Assembly: GCF_905220365.1 (NCBI RefSeq)
Contig: NC_061129.1
Coordinates: 5,022,803-5,086,802, forward strand
DNA from: Vanessa cardui
Lineage: Eukaryota > Arthropoda > Insecta > Lepidoptera > Nymphalidae
DNA length: 64,000 nt
Direction: 5' to 3'
Positions within the stretch are counted from its first letter, which is position 1, and every line of letters starts with the position of its first letter. A model generated the notes under the pieces. That model was not told the origin of the DNA. It saw only the letters and a list, made by a program, of their open reading frames with translations, and ran no database searches. The position numbers were made by a program, and so were the translations under genes. Of this stretch, positions 47,721-60,960 are shown piece by piece.

Positions 47721-48220
47721 TTGCAATGCGATTAGCCATCGAACTCGTTTATATGCTAATAAACAAAATTATATTTAACATTTGAATACCGAAATTAATA
47801 CTCAATAATACTAATAATAAATACGCTTTTTAAGTTTTAATTAAGACTTATAATTATAATGAATCCTATCCCGATTAAGTTGTTACCTAAGCTTAAGTTA
47901 AATAAGCAAATATGTTACTTGCGTAATTAATTAACGATTCAAACGTATTATTTAAAAACATTTACTTAATTAAACTTGATTTGAATAGTGCAAAAACAAG
48001 GTTATCTTTATGTTTTATTAATGTGAGTATTAGTTTGATTTTGTTGATTTGATTAATTAAGAAATTTGTTAAATCTCATAATGTTATATTCGAAAATAAT
48101 TATGTTATGATAACGTTATGGAAATTTCGCCGGCATAATTATAATAAACAAATAATTTACACCGCATATCGATTTATCTGTCTAATAAAACAAGTGTGGA
48201 GCTATTATAGATCAGAGTTG
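47721..48220. other. Intron, AT-rich, nothing seen
   Basis: AT-rich DNA without gene, repeat or island. Confidence 0.4.
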
Positions 48221-48229
48221 GACAATATA

Positions 48230-49660
48230 TCAGCAGTTACAATAGCTCATTGTCCGTCGCTCAGTCTGATTAAATAAATAAAGGGGTGCCGATCTGAGAC
48301 GCTCGCAGAGATCTTATCCTGCAGATCGCGACGTTTATAGAACTCGCGATGTATGCCGAAGTGATCTCTCTATCTATTATTATAAGGGCTTTTTATCTCT
48401 GAATATAATCGTGACCATCTAATCTGTAGCAGCTTTTTCAGCGCCCCGCAACGCGAGTTTGATCTTTATTTCGATTGTTTTTGACGATGTCTCGAATGGC
48501 GTGCGTGTCTCGTTAGTTAGACTATAAGATGCGACTAAGATGGATGATCGTCTTTCAAAATAGGAAGGTACATACTATTACATAGTTGTTCGGTTTGCCG
48601 TGAAATAAGCTAATTGATATTGCTTTCATTCGCTGACTTGCAAAAGCTACTGTCATTTGTAATAAGGAATTATCGCAAGGTGCATATCTGTTTTAAAATT
48701 CTGCACTGATTCGATATAACATAAGAATAACATCGAGTTTACAGATACTCAAACTGCTGCTGCTTACAATAATAATAATGTTATTTTAGCGAAAACAAGG
48801 AATAATAAATTATAGATCTGAACAGGCATATATTAACATTGTTAATGAATCTCGACGCATTAGTGTTGTGTCCAGGACGATCGTTAGGGTGCTTTATTTA
48901 GGGTAAAAGGCCCAGTAATTGGACGAGCCGGATACAGCGCACTCACAGGTGCTTGCTCGGTGCGTACTCCCTCTTGTGGCGATCGCAGGAAATGAGAACC
49001 AATTTGAATTTCTTCCGTGGCGAATCGATTAACAGCGACGCCCTTAAATCATTCCCTCTGCACGGTTATGATATACGATACAAAAATAATGAGCTGCCAG
49101 CTTAATACTTAATAGGTCGACATTAAAAGCCGGTAAATTAGCTCGACGGAATATTTCTTTGTGAATTCGAATTTATATTTAATTTATATATATTTGAATA
49201 TCTCGTGATCTAAAGAATAGTTTGTTTAATTCAATGAACTAAAACATTTCGCTCAACACAATTAAGTCGACAAAAGTTACGATAAGCCATTCCGTAAACG
49301 GGTTAAGAGCTAAGTTCATGTTTATTCATAGTCGGATTGTTGGCCACAATCTGCACAGAATCTCGGCACGAAACTCATTTTTCAACTTCATAAATTATCG
49401 GCCGATATCTGAGGCCGTTCCTACCTTAATGAGGTTGTAAACAACAGTCTAATTAAACTCCTTAATCGCAAAACTCAAACGGTTACCGCTTTTAAAACAA
49501 AACCTCGCAATTTTCGAGCGACCACCGCGTAAATAGCTTTCGTTATATCGGGCCGGCGATCGCGGCTCATTACCTTCACCCCTCCCTAATTAGATACCCT
49601 TCCTTCCGTCCCCTGCTATACCCCTTGTCCTGTCCGGATTGTTTTCTAATAATTCCTTAA
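48230..49660. promoter_or_regulatory. Cluster of candidate enhancer islands
   Basis: Three CpG-retaining blocks: about 48230-48540 (AGATCGCGACG and GCGCCCCGCAACGCG), 48850-49100 (TAATTGGACGAGCCGGA, TCGATTAACAGCGACG) and 49320-49640 (TCTAATTAAACTCC, CCCTAATTAGATACCC). CATCACACCTAAAC follows near 49684. No open frame is convincing. Function inferred from composition and homeodomain-type cores. Confidence 0.4.
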
Positions 49661-50110
49661 TTTAGGAACAATTTAAACTCCCCATCACACCTAAACGATT
49701 TATTTAATTTGAACACATATATCAAATTTGATTAAAATCTCATTTAGAAATTATTGTATTAATTTGTATTAAAGGAAACCTGTTTAAAATGTTGTCTATC
49801 TATTCGCCGTGAACGTTTCTTTCATCGTGGGTATCAAGTATTATACAGTATAGTATTTTTATCCAGCTCGTATTAATGAACTATTATATATTTTTATTAA
49901 ATTAAATCATTTATTTATACTTAAAAACTGCACGATGTAAATGAATATTGTTTCTAAAGATGTTAAATGAAATGTTTATTGGGAAGTCGAATTTTCGTAA
50001 TTTAAAATTTTGACTTCGATTTTTGTTTAATTTGTTTAGCTATTACAGATTAATTATGCTGACTTGATGACAATGTCTATCAAATATATCTAATTATCGA
50101 TATTAACATT
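49661..50110. other. Intron, AT-rich, nothing seen
   Basis: AT-rich, no gene, no repeat recognised. Confidence 0.35.
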
Positions 50111-50350
50111 ATATATTTCAAGAGTTTGTTTGGTTGGGTTTTTGAATGCGTTGTTCTCAGGAACTAATGGTCCAATTTGATAAATAATTTTAGTGTTAGC
50201 TCCCCATCGAACCGTTATCGAAGGCTTTTTATAAATCACACTACAACCAGTAGAAGCGAAGCATTAATGAAAAAAGTATTCCTTTTGGGAGTTTTCGTTG
50301 CGTGCGCTGCGTAAACGGCCAAAGCTTCGCAAAAAGCATGTATGACAAAA
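50110..50350 (+). repeat. Probable transposon fragment
   Basis: The sequence GTTCTCAGGAACTAATGGTC followed by ACTACAACCAGTAGAAGCGA and TTTCGTTGCGTGCGCTGCGT has the look of the 3' part of a dispersed lepidopteran element. I see no second copy in this window, so the call rests on recollection of the motif. Confidence 0.3.
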
Positions 50351-50626
50351 CGTGTACTTAATATATGTAAGTAGCTAGTTATGTATAAACTAGGCTTCAA
50401 CTTTCGTTTTTTATGTATACAGGGAATATTACTGAAACGTTGGTTTTGCTAGCTGCAACGTAATGTAATATTGTGAATATAATTGCACAGAATTTTGATA
50501 ATCGTTTTAGTAACATACTTCAAATCATAAACTCGTAAAAAGAAGTATAATAATAATATCTTGCCATATATCACTCTGATTGTCTAGTTATATGAATAAG
50601 AGTTTAAAAGATATATTTAAATCGAG

Positions 50627-50668
50627 AATAATAAATAGTTAATAATAAATAGTTAATAATAAATAGTA
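50627..50668 (+). repeat. Three-copy 14-bp tandem repeat
   Basis: The unit AATAATAAATAGTT occurs perfectly twice (50627-50640, 50641-50654), with a third copy differing at the last base. Confidence 0.9.
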
Positions 50669-50799
50669 AATATTACAAGACAATTTTCTAGTTAATGAAT
50701 ATAGTAAATGATTTTGTGATTGCTCAGTTTGATGAAACATAACAACAGTGTTTTTTTAAAGAAAAGGAATTGTCAGATAAAAATCTGTAAAACGATAGA

Positions 50800-51030
50800 T
50801 CAAATATGGAAGAAATTTATAAAATCAGTGAGGCGAGTCACGTGGTCACCGTACAGCGAGGAGCGACTTCGGCGGGCGTCGCGGCACAAAAGAGTTTTTT
50901 CGCCGTAATAGACGTCCCATCGACATCATTAACGTATCGACAGAGTTAGCCGCGCAGTTATTCGCTAATGTGACAACAACACAGAGAAAGCCCGCCGCAA
51001 ACGAGCTATCTTTTCGGCTAAGGTCTGGGA
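50800..51030. promoter_or_regulatory. Small CpG-retaining island
   Basis: A block with GTGAGGCGAGTCACGTGGTC (containing a CACGTG E-box near 50837), GGCGGGCGTCGCGGCAC and CGCTAATGTGAC. It is followed directly by a repeat. Chance frames of 62 and 67 residues overlap on opposite strands and are not genes. Confidence 0.3.
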
Positions 51031-51070
51031 CACACATGAAATTTAACATACGATATTTTGGTTTAAATCA

Positions 51071-51245
51071 ACTAGTTGTTGCCCACGGCTCCGCTTGCCT
51101 TTTAGAAATTGATTAACCTGTATTTTGCAAAAAAGGCAAATGTTCTTTCCTGGGGTTCAAGTTTAATTTAGTGGTTTGGTAGTGAAAGAGCGACAGACAT
51201 ACGGACTGGCAGAGATACGTCCGCATTTATAGTATTAGTATAGAT
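51071..51245 (+). repeat. Interspersed repeat, second copy of the 14180 family
   Basis: Starts AACTAGTTGTTGCCCACGGC and ends GTATTAGTATAGAT. Internal GGGGTTCAAG and GTGAAAGAGCGACAGA segments align with the copy at 14180-14374. Confidence 0.65.
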
Positions 51246-51469
51246 TTATGGAATTAAAACAGTAAATTCTGATTGCACGTACAAAAAAAGCCATCTAGTT
51301 AGTTACTACAATATAATCATTCTTCTAACAATTTTGATTTATTAACTTAGTATTGAATTTCAATGGAAAGTTATACTTATTTATTAACATACAATAACTA
51401 AATTCAGTAAGAATTTTTAAGTCAAAAAGTTAAATAAATCTGATGTCCGGTCTAATGTTTGCTGTTTGT

Positions 51470-51840
51470 TGAAGCTGCGTTTTTGAGGAGCACGTCATTA
51501 AGTAGGATGTAATTTCAATCCGACCCTCCGAACTAATTACCTACGAATAGACACTGATCTACGAAAAATTAATTCGGAAGAATTTTATTTAAACAATAAA
51601 TATTTCAGTTGGTTGGTACCTAGTGTGTTCCAGGCAGGGGGTGTATTCTAATCGCGCGTTAGCGTGCCCCGTTTTTGTGCTAACGAACAGGTTGCGTTAA
51701 GACGACGTCGGATCGAGTCCGACGGGGAATTTCGCCTCATTAAAAGTTGTGACCTGCGGAGGCAATTTAGAGGCCCGCGACTTCACTGTTACTTATTAAC
51801 GAACTCACTTCACACTATCACTTAACATTTGGTCGCCTCG
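51470..51840. promoter_or_regulatory. Candidate regulatory island
   Basis: CpG-retaining block with AACTAATTACCTACG near 51530, AAAATTAATTCGG near 51565, GACGACGTCGGATCGAGTCC near 51701 and CTCATTAAAAG. There is no convincing frame. Function inferred. Confidence 0.3.
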
Positions 51841-53550
51841 CGACTGACTCAGTTCGGTCTTGAAATGTCAATTCTTTCCTAAAACGGCGATGCGCGCCTT
51901 GTCGTAAGCTATTTAGTTGAATGGATTTCATGCCTGTGCACTTTTTTCTATACACAAATGCAGTCATAAAAGGACATAATTGGGTATGGTTGGTTTTGAT
52001 TTTTGCTGAATTCAACCGTAGTAATTTGTTTGTATACATCAATATTCAACGAGCTCTTTAATAGGATAACCGGCAAAAACTTTTGAAATTATTATATTCC
52101 TAAAATGATGAGAATATAAAACATTCGGATATTTTAAAACTGCTAAGCTAAACGACTCGAAAACTTAACCTTACCTTATATTCTTTTTTGTTAAATTTTG
52201 TTTTATTTATTTATGGCTAGTATAAGTTTTATGAATGTAGTATTATAGAAAATTATTATAATTCAACTTTAATAATATACAGGTATTCTAATTTCAGAAA
52301 GACGATCAACATTTCTAGTCACGGTAATCGTGGTGTCAAACATGCAGGGTACATTGACGGCTTCGATCGCGTTTGTTGAACGAGGGAAGACTTTGATGAC
52401 TTCAACATCTAGGCAGCGCTTTTGGAGGACTACAGGATAATTGTTTGCACCTCAAACAATGCATATCGGAGTTGCAGCAATGACGATTTTTAACCGACTC
52501 CAAAAAAAGAATGTTATCAAGTCAGTCCTATATTTATTCTTTTCCGATTCGCAAAACTTCTTTTTTTGTTTGGAAGACAAATTTTAAATTCTTTATGTTT
52601 TTGGTAACTTTTTTTATCACGTTTCATTGTTGGTTGTATTTCGTCGTCATTTTAACAATTTTCAAATGACAATAGGTCTTAAAGACGTTGTTATTGATAT
52701 AGATTAATTACTTAATTAACAGTGACCGTACTAGGAGTCCAGTCACCAGACGCGTCTATTTCGAACTTTCTAATACGCTGTTCATCAACAAATTCATTAT
52801 GTCGTAAAGGAGCGTGCGAGACCGAAATATCGCGGGGCTCGTAAAACCGCTCGTAAAGACGTTTGTTTACTAATTCGAGTGGGGCAGGTGGGGCGAGGGA
52901 TGCTGCGAATAATAGCTTTACTAATATACTACACGTAAAAATTGAAAATTCGCTCGGAAATAAAAAATAAGACGTGTTGTTATATTGATGATTTTGCTTA
53001 TGGGTTATTATTAATGATTTGACATTTATAATGTTAATAAATTATTTTCTTTAACAGCGAAACTTGCGTGTGGATAACGTCAATAATTATATATTCGAAA
53101 TTATTGTGTAATTTAATTATGAATATATGTTTCATAATTAAAATTAAAGATTATCGCATTATCTCACCGTTTCGTTTGAATACATTTATTCTTATTCTAT
53201 ATTTTGTTAAAGATTATATAAATATGAAATATAAAATACAAAAATATTTTTTAGAGACTACTTGTAGAAAGTATTTTGTAATAACACTACTTCTTTAAAA
53301 AAGGCACTGACATTATTTTCTAAATATCCTAAATACAGTAATATTTATAATATTGATAACACACTATGAATTACAGCTACTGCAAAAACTAACTTTCAGC
53401 AAGCTTCAAATGCTAGTATATTTAAAGATAAAATTAGATCGAATAAGATAAATCAATTAAACCACGAAGAGAAGACAAACGGAACATCTGACATTTGACT
53501 ACTTGTTATAAGGCTGCAACTATTTCACACACGTCGTAGTCATGCGAGGT
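51841..53550. other. Intron, AT-rich; islands near 52290-52450 and 52740-52910
   Basis: No gene. A short segment (TTTTTAACCGACTCCAAAAA, about 52489-52508) resembles a common retroelement tail. The two small islands keep CpGs but have few ATTA cores. Confidence 0.3.
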
Positions 53551-53554
53551 TAAC

Positions 53555-55020
53555 ACATGAGGTTAATTAAGATCAGAGGCGGATCTATAACTAGTTGCGC
53601 TCGAACTTGCCGGGAACTAGGTAATTGATACGATTTGATCGTCATCGCAACCGCGCTCGTTTCCATCGAAATCAAATTTGTTTCGTTAATTTACTTCATT
53701 CAGCTGTAATTTGGTTAATTATCTCTGTGTACCTTACGTGGTAATCTGCCTTGAAGATGACATTGGGGTTACGATTCATGATTTTGTTCTTACATTATTT
53801 TGGACGACTTAAACAACACAATATTAATGGAAAATCGTTGCAAATTCTAAACGTTTTGCAGATTGAACTGTCAAATTATGTAATATTTTAGTTCATTATA
53901 AATGCATGCATACATGCGTTTGTGGTAAAAAAAATATGCTAAAAATAGAATGCAAAAACAAACAGAATTCATAAAAGGGGACTCGACACCTGTCAGCGGC
54001 TATCTCCTGCCTGCACACCAAATATGATCTTCCCGTCCAATAAATATCGTTGTATGACAAGTTAAAACTTCTGCAAACTGAATCTCGGCTAGTAATATTA
54101 AAAATTCCTTTGACAGTAGTGGCTATCGAATAATGATTTGTGTACGTCATGCCGGCTTCCACTGTCATACTTACGCCAAATTTTCACCAGATTTTTTTTG
54201 CCTATTTTCGACGACTAGCCGGACGCTGGGCACAGCGTTTATTTATTAACAAAATTCGTACGTCTACCTAACACGTCTCGTCCGTTAACTTTGAGCAGTC
54301 TAATAGCATCCGTGTAACAATGGAATAGAGTTCCGAATTCGACACCTCGTCGAGTCGGAGTTGAGTCGTTGTCGGGCGAGCGGGTACCGTTTACGAGGCT
54401 GCATAGGCGCGACGCAGCAATGCGCTCGTGCGCTCCACCCATATCAATTTCGAATAGGTTTCCTATCCTATTCGGCCAGCACGGGGAGATTGCGTTTTGA
54501 TCGTTTTGTGTGTAAAACTGTTGCCCTAAATTAAACGCTTTAATAATAGAATAGAAATAAAACCAGACGCTCGGTTCTGTTGACGGACGTATTGGCATGT
54601 AAAAATCGAGCGGGAGCGTTCGGATTTGCTTTTAATATTTTATGAATTAGTCGCTCGTAACATATATGTAAATAGGGTCTCACCCCGATCGCGGACGAGT
54701 GCATCGATTCAGAGTATCATCAATTACAAACAAGTTCCAATTAGAGATAGTGCAGTTACAAATCAAATTTAACCGAGAGTCCTGTACGAGAGTCGTTCAC
54801 TAATTAGAGCTGCGGGCGAGGTGCCTCCTGCGAACTAATCAGGTGGCTAAATAATGTAGTCGTGACGGCGTCGTTAGCGCTCGTGAGACAGACGTTATTA
54901 ATTAACATCACTCTCCCCGCACACACGCCCTCCCCCACCTTCACCCCCCGGCTGGCCCGTGTGTCGCCTGCTTGCGGGGATCGTCTCGTTTCTGTGGATA
55001 TTGTACATCAATTTGAATTT
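53555..55020. promoter_or_regulatory. Large candidate enhancer cluster in LMO4 intron
   Basis: CpG-retaining blocks at about 53555-53760, 53985-54200, 54230-54640 and 54680-54990. Cores include GTTAATTAAGATCAG near 53561, GGTTAATTATC near 53714, CACTAATTAGAGC near 54799 and GTTATTAATTAACATC near 54893, followed by a C-rich run near 54917-54955. A 119-residue minus-strand frame spans 54239-54598 with no domain, no obvious splice sites and no codon bias that I can see. I treat it as chance. Confidence 0.4.
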
Positions 55021-56214
55021 TCTAATAAATGTGTTCATTAATATATTATTGTTTCATTTCAATAATTATTTAGCTATTTCCAATAAAACTAAATTTCGAA
55101 TCCACAACACAGTCTTTGTCGAAAGATGAGAAAGATGAGAGAAGAAAGGAAGTTCTCACATATGTATTCTCAATAACGTTATATTAATTTTCAATCATTT
55201 ATTTAATCTATTTTCATTAATGTTATGCACCAAACCAAGTTACGAACGCAAATCAACGTAAGTCGAAAACGGTTTATTAAAAAACCTCTTTTCAGTTCGC
55301 ATCTGGTCTAGACTGGCGATGGCCTTGCACTGTAAGACAATTTCCAATTAAGAAGCTGGAGTCAATTTATATAACAAAGACTGGTTGGTGTACACACGCC
55401 ATGATCGGCTCATCTCGTGAATTTCTCGTGGCCTTCGGAACATGACTTCGGAGTGCTCTGACGAACCCGGCTTGACATGTTCGATAACTCTTACGACATC
55501 AATAAACTGTTAACAAACACTATTATATATTTCCTATAAACAATTTGTTGTTTAAATTAAATTTACTTGTTTATCTATTTTCATAATTAAAACTATATAA
55601 AGAGAATAATTACTAAATCATGATAGCTTACAAAGAATAACGTACAAATTTAAAGTGTATTGTTAAATTAATGACTAAGTAAATACGACGGACGAGAAAA
55701 AATACTGTCGTACATTTAAGCTAATGAATACAATGAAATGGTATTCATTGTATATGATTCTTTTTTCTTATTTAAAGTTTGAACTAAATTAATCAGAGCT
55801 CGTCAAAAAAAACAGAATCAGTTTAACCCAATATGTAATGGAAATCCAAACATACACAAGTCACCAAGACAAATGATTATATACGTAATAATAGTAAATT
55901 GTAAAATAAATAATCGTTGTTAAAACGCATTATTATCTCATAAATATTATGGAAATAGTGTGTAGCTGTCAGTAGCCGATTATCTGTATTCTGATTTACA
56001 TACGGCCATGTGTTGTAGAGGCATTCACGTCGACGGCAGAGGCATCGTTAAATTGATTTTGACAAATACTCTAACAATTCTGACCGCCATTAATGCAAAT
56101 CTGTTTTCATTATTCTTATAATATGTACATGTTTTATATCGATATAACGGCATTAATAAATAAACCCCTGTAAACGCATACGGTACGTTAAAGAGATATA
56201 TGTATGTATGTATT
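55021..56214. other. Intron, AT-rich; minor island 55280-55500
   Basis: No gene. A hairpin with 10-bp arms (ATACAATGAA / TTCATTGTAT, 55728-55737 and 55744-55753) and a short GATGAGAAA-type purine run near 55125 are the only structures seen. Confidence 0.35.
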
Positions 56215-56360
56215 ACAGTAGGTGGTCACTATCGTCGATAGACAATGATGCTGTAAGAAATTTTAACCGTTCCTTATATCGCCAATGTGCTACCAATCTT
56301 GAGAACTAATGTTATGTAAGTTGTGTCTGTAGTTAACTCACCCTTCAAACCGGAAAATAT
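56215..56360 (-). repeat. Fragment of the CCGGTTTGAAG-family repeat
   Basis: On the minus strand: TTTCCGGTTTGAAGGGTGAG and the CTTACAGCAT-type block, in the order seen at 32740-33105. Truncated at its 5' side. Confidence 0.6.
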
Positions 56361-57355
56361 CTGATTATATTTATACATATATGCTTCTATATAAATAATC
56401 AAATCTGAGATACTCAATAATGTAGTCGAAATAAAATAATTTGAACAACAATATTTATTATAAGTATCATTCATAAAAAATATATAAATAAAATTAAGTT
56501 TAACTATGTATATTATAGAAAGGAAAGGACAATCTTATTAGTAAGTTATAATTTCTTAATGATGACATAAAAATCTTGCAAGTGCATAACGGGGTAATGC
56601 TGCCAATATAACAATTCTTAATTATATGACGTTACTATACAAATAATATTAGCCATACAAAAATCAGTAGGTGTTCAGAATTATTTGAGTAGAATAAAAT
56701 AAAAAAGTGAGTGACGCATTTCAAGATAAACAATCATAGCATAATATATCTTGAAGTAAAAAAACGGCATAAACGTCGCGTCGTGAATTAAGATCCAAAA
56801 TTTCCATGAGACGAGTTCGAATGTTACCACTTAAAGTCTAAAGCAATAAGTCAATTAAACTAATTAAATACACACATACAATATTGGTTAATACCAAAAT
56901 GCTATTATAATAAAATGATAATCAAAGAGATATAAAATTAATTAATAATATTTAAAACGTGGGCGCGGAAGTTTGCGTGTATACATATGTTGTTATAACA
57001 TTCATTAACCGAGGTCAGTCGGTTCATTAAAATTGACAGAAATAATTAAGAACAAATAAATTTCAATAACAAGCACATTTCAATTTTTTCAATTTTAATA
57101 TCATATTTTTAATTACTTTACCAAATGCAGACAAAACTTGATTTAATTTAAATTCAAGTATATACACTACAAATAATTTATATAATAGTTTTAAAGTAAT
57201 GCTTGAAGTGAAATAGGTTTTAAAGAATTATATCTTTATCAGTTAATTAAACAACATAGATATTGAAATTAATGTACAAGAATGTACCTTCACGAAGAAA
57301 TGACATTATGTGAGTTTGTCAAAATAAATAGCATACGTTTTTCTTAAAACAATTA
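56361..57355. other. Intron, AT-rich, nothing seen
   Basis: AT-rich, no gene, no island. A chance minus frame at 56274-56474 overlaps the preceding repeat. Confidence 0.4.
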
Positions 57356-57359
57356 AGAC

Positions 57360-57452
57360 ATCTGCAAGCACCCCGGTGTTGCAGACGTCCATGGGCGCTG
57401 GTAGTCTTTTTCCAACAGGTGAGCTTCCTGCCCGTTTGCCACTTAAACCATG
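57360..57452 (+). repeat. Retroelement-like 3' segment
   Basis: CACCCCGGTGTTGCAGACGT, GGGCGCTGGTAGTC and ACAGGTGAGCTTCCTGCCCG followed by TTTGCCACTTAAACCATGA match the familiar 'CATCAGGTGAGCC..CTGCCCGTTTGCC' end of lepidopteran non-LTR elements and partner SINEs. The body is missing. Confidence 0.5.
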
Positions 57453-57689
57453 ACAACGACAAAAGCGTTTTCCATCGTCCTAATTAATGCCACATTACTT
57501 TATAGAAATGACTTGGGAATTATATGACTCAGCCTATACACTTATAACAAGTGATAACACTGCTGAGATATGTGTTTGATTTGATATCAAAAATGACCAA
57601 TGGCAATAGAGGCACTTATTTCTGACTATGCTTTTGAAGTTTACCCAAAGGCTACAACTTTGCATGACCAAAGTGGATATCGGTAATAG

Positions 57690-58690
57690 AATTCCGGACA
57701 TAGATTGGTCGTTTGGTCTGCGCTGTTTAGACGCTACGACGCTGCGACGGACAGACAAAGAGACAAACGAAATTAATTGGGGTCATACGCCGGCGGCGTA
57801 ATCCAATCGTTGCAGGCTACGAGCCTTTTACACGACTCGACCAGGGCAAGAAACTCGAACTAACTTTACGACCGCAACCAATTTGTTTGCGATACGGATT
57901 TACGACCTCAACTGATGATGTATGTATTCACTACTCCTGTAACTAGTTATACATTACATTTTTTATGGGATTTTTTGTGGCATCGTAACGTCCGACGCTA
58001 TAATATCCAGACTGTAATAATAATCACTGCCAAAGTTTCTAAACACCAAGAGCTCTGGGCTTTTTCTAATTTTATTACACTTAATATTATTTTTGCAAAG
58101 ATAAAAATAAGTTTAATTATCGAATGCTAATGTAGTTTGTTCTGTTTATGCACTATTTGAAATGTTTGAAAGTATAATTGGCGATCTTCTGCCCGATATG
58201 GCGCTGTACACAAATCTTGGCATCAAGATGAGTTAGGCGACATCAATTTACGTACAATGTGAATTTGCACAAGAGAAACGTTCGAGTCCGAGGCACTGTC
58301 TCATTAGAGGCGGGCGGTTGCAATTAAACTGTGCGTCTTTTGCGCGTTAACGAACGACCAAATTGGAAGCCGCCCGCCCTCGACACGTGCTTCCATAAAA
58401 TACTTTTCAACATTCAAAATAAATATTTACCATGATATTGTCGAGTAATACTATCCCCACAATGTATTCGCTGTCGAATAATTACAATTGATGGATGGAC
58501 GCCTCAACAACCTTATATTACTTTGATAAAAGACCGCCTTTATAGCGAGCGGGTTTGGTCGTTACTCTGCCAAGGCGGTGTTTCAGTAAATACAAATAGT
58601 TATTTCGTGCCGGGTTTGGCCTTAATTTCAATATACTTGGAAAGTAGGTTTACTACGCCAATTAAAGTCATTGGACTCTTGACTAATGAG
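57690..58690. promoter_or_regulatory. Candidate enhancer islands
   Basis: Blocks at about 57700-57890 (GACGCTACGACGCTGCGACG, TACGCCGGCGGCGTAATCC), 58170-58400 (GCCGCCCGCCCTCGACACG; CTCATTAGAGGCGGGCGG) and 58540-58680 (GGTTTGGTCGTTACTCTGCC, CCAATTAAAGTC). The sequence GGCGGGCGG at 58309 and CCGCCCGCC at 58370 form an inverted pair about 60 bases apart. Function inferred. Confidence 0.35.
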
Positions 58691-58879
58691 TTTTAAATTT
58701 AAACGGACCGCAAATATGTTTTATTTATTTAAACTAATTTAAAAACGGCACGCTACAGTCGTATTGAATATTATAGTATAGAGGATAATTTCAAAATAGC
58801 TGAGCATAATTTGTTGAGATTATTAGTGACAGTTCAATTATTGAAACAGTATTCTTAACGCGAGTTTTGATGAAAGAAA

Positions 58880-60425
58880 GTAGGGTAATAGAATATCATC
58901 GGCGACCAACTTCGAACCGAGCGCCGAGACAGACATATGTAATATTTGAATGATAAAAATGATTTATTCACGAAGTTCCACTACAAGTTGCAAATGTGAA
59001 GACGGTTAACAATGTGAAAGTGTGAGCGAGTGGTAAGAAGTTGGTTTACAGGCTCGTTAGCGGTGGCTGATTGCCGATTGAGCAGCAATTGCCTTGATTG
59101 ACGGAGCTCTAACGAACTCGCTTCAAGAGCTGGACGTGCCTCGACGCTCCGATCTTTTAACTCTTAAATGTTTTCAACTTTGACAGGTAAATTTGGTCAA
59201 CGCTCGATTGTTACAATTTAGTAGCAAATTACTAAGTTTCTTTTTTTGTATCAGTTATTGTTATTTGTTAAGATTTAAACACCTACCTCGAACAAACAAT
59301 CCATTAAAATCTGCATTTTTGTAGAATACATGTAAGAGAACATTAAAATAGAGAATCTAATTTTGTTTGCCACTCGTAGAGGTGCTACGTGCTACGAGTT
59401 TTCTGATTGCTGGGTATTTCAATCGAATAATTTAGTTCGATTGATGTAGTTGAATCTCTACGGACTTCGTTCATTTGTAGGCAGGCGGCCATGACACAAT
59501 GTATAAATAGGCATGTTACCGTTCCATTCATTCACTACCCATGTTCTATATAATCTCGTACGCGCAGGTATAATTAATCATTACTAAATTAAAATCGAGC
59601 AATGTTAATTTAACGTTTACGACGCTTTTATAGTCATGAGCCGCGTATAAAGATAACAACTCCGCGACTAATTTTGCGCGTAAACAGTAATCAGCAGTAT
59701 GAAACATCTCCGGCGTCTTTGTGGGGCGAGACCGCAATTCATCATACCGGGACAAAAGGCGGTTGATAAACGCGGTATTTGTTTGCGTGAGAGAGCGTTA
59801 ATTTCGTTAAGGAGTCTCAATCAGGGAAGACGTGTAAGTAAAGTAGACGGGCGGCCGCCGCGGGAGCGATTCGAGCGAATTACCGTACCTGGAGGCGCAG
59901 GGGCCGACTCGTTAGTTGTTGTTTGCCGAGTGACGCGGGTCAATCAGCAGAGACATGCACGGAACCGCACTTCTTCATCCCCCCCCCCTCCGTCTCCTCG
60001 CCCCTTGCCCTGCCGCTCGTTAGGCCGCGCCGTCTCTGTCAACTGTGAGACGAGCTTTATCGAATCTACGACGCACGACCCACGCCGCGGTTGGCCCACT
60101 CTTCGTTCCTAGTTCAGCTCGCAACCGCCGGTAAACAAGGGAAATCAGTGTAAAACGAATTTATATTTCCTTTATGAATGGCAAATAGAACGAGCTCAGA
60201 ATTACAGCGATATAAAGGATACGCCGAATATAGTAAATAGATGGGTAGAAAGGAAGACACGTACAGAAAATCAGAGCGTAATTATAATGGGAGGCGTGTA
60301 CCACAGCAGGGTGGACTTAGTTAATTGGGTCGAATTCCTTGCGTTTAGCTAATTAACGTCGAGGGCGCCTCGAGGCAGCTGCGGTCCACGTGCGAGACCG
60401 GCGCGGGTCGGGGCGCCATGCGATC
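58880..60425. promoter_or_regulatory. Longest GC-rich domain in the LMO4 intron
   Basis: Nearly continuous CpG-retaining sequence about 0.6-2.1 kb downstream of coding exon 1. It contains a C9 run near 59979, GC-dense 59840-60115, and ATTA cores such as TAGTTAATTGGGTCG near 60318 and GCTAATTAACGTCGAGG near 60347. A 137-residue plus-strand frame (59699-60112) is a by-product of low stop density; it has no domain and an arginine/proline composition expected of GC-rich DNA. It could be an intronic enhancer or an internal promoter. Confidence 0.4.
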
Positions 60426-60960
60426 TTCTATTACATTAATTTTCTACAATCACGTTATTATTATTTGCAGTAAATCTTTCAGCAATAATCCTTAATTGGA
60501 ATTTATGGTAACGTGCAACTTATTAAAAATACAATGCGGTAGGTAGAACGTTATAGCCATTAATTAGTTACTACACATACTAAAAACTTTGTTACCGAAA
60601 CTCTAAATTAGTACTAAAAAGTTTTTCAAAGACATCAATTTAGCCGGCTCTGAGATTCCATCGATTGGTTGCTTCGCAAGGCTGTACTTTTTGTCCCTTC
60701 CACAGGTAGAAAATAAAACGGCTCGAAACATTTTCATAACAATGCGCCTGCGGCTTTCTCAGTTACTTTTTTGGATGTTCGAAAGGTTTGACAGACACGC
60801 TATTGTCATCGTTAGGTGATGCACTAAAAACTTTACCTTTTATGGATAATCAAAGATGATGATCTGGAGAAGTAAAACGAATGCAGTTGAACGGATACTA
60901 ATTAAATAGTTTATAAAATAACTTATTACTTATACATGTACGATTTACCAATTGTTTAAA
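60426..60960. other. Intron next to coding exon 1, AT-rich
   Basis: No gene. A small island near 60640-60780 keeps CpGs. Nothing else seen. Confidence 0.35.

Noticed and set aside
52489..52508. Possible retroelement tail (TTTTTAACCGACTCCAAAAA)
   Set aside because: Only about 20 bases match the remembered motif and no body is present, so it is not listed as a separate element.
54239..54598. 119-residue minus-strand open frame
   Set aside because: No recognisable domain, no splice sites noticed in suitable positions, and it lies in a stop-poor GC-rich island among TAATTA cores.
59699..60112. 137-residue plus-strand open frame
   Set aside because: Arg/Pro-rich composition follows from GC-rich DNA; no domain and inside the LMO4 intron on the opposite strand. 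Kept only as part of the candidate regulatory domain.
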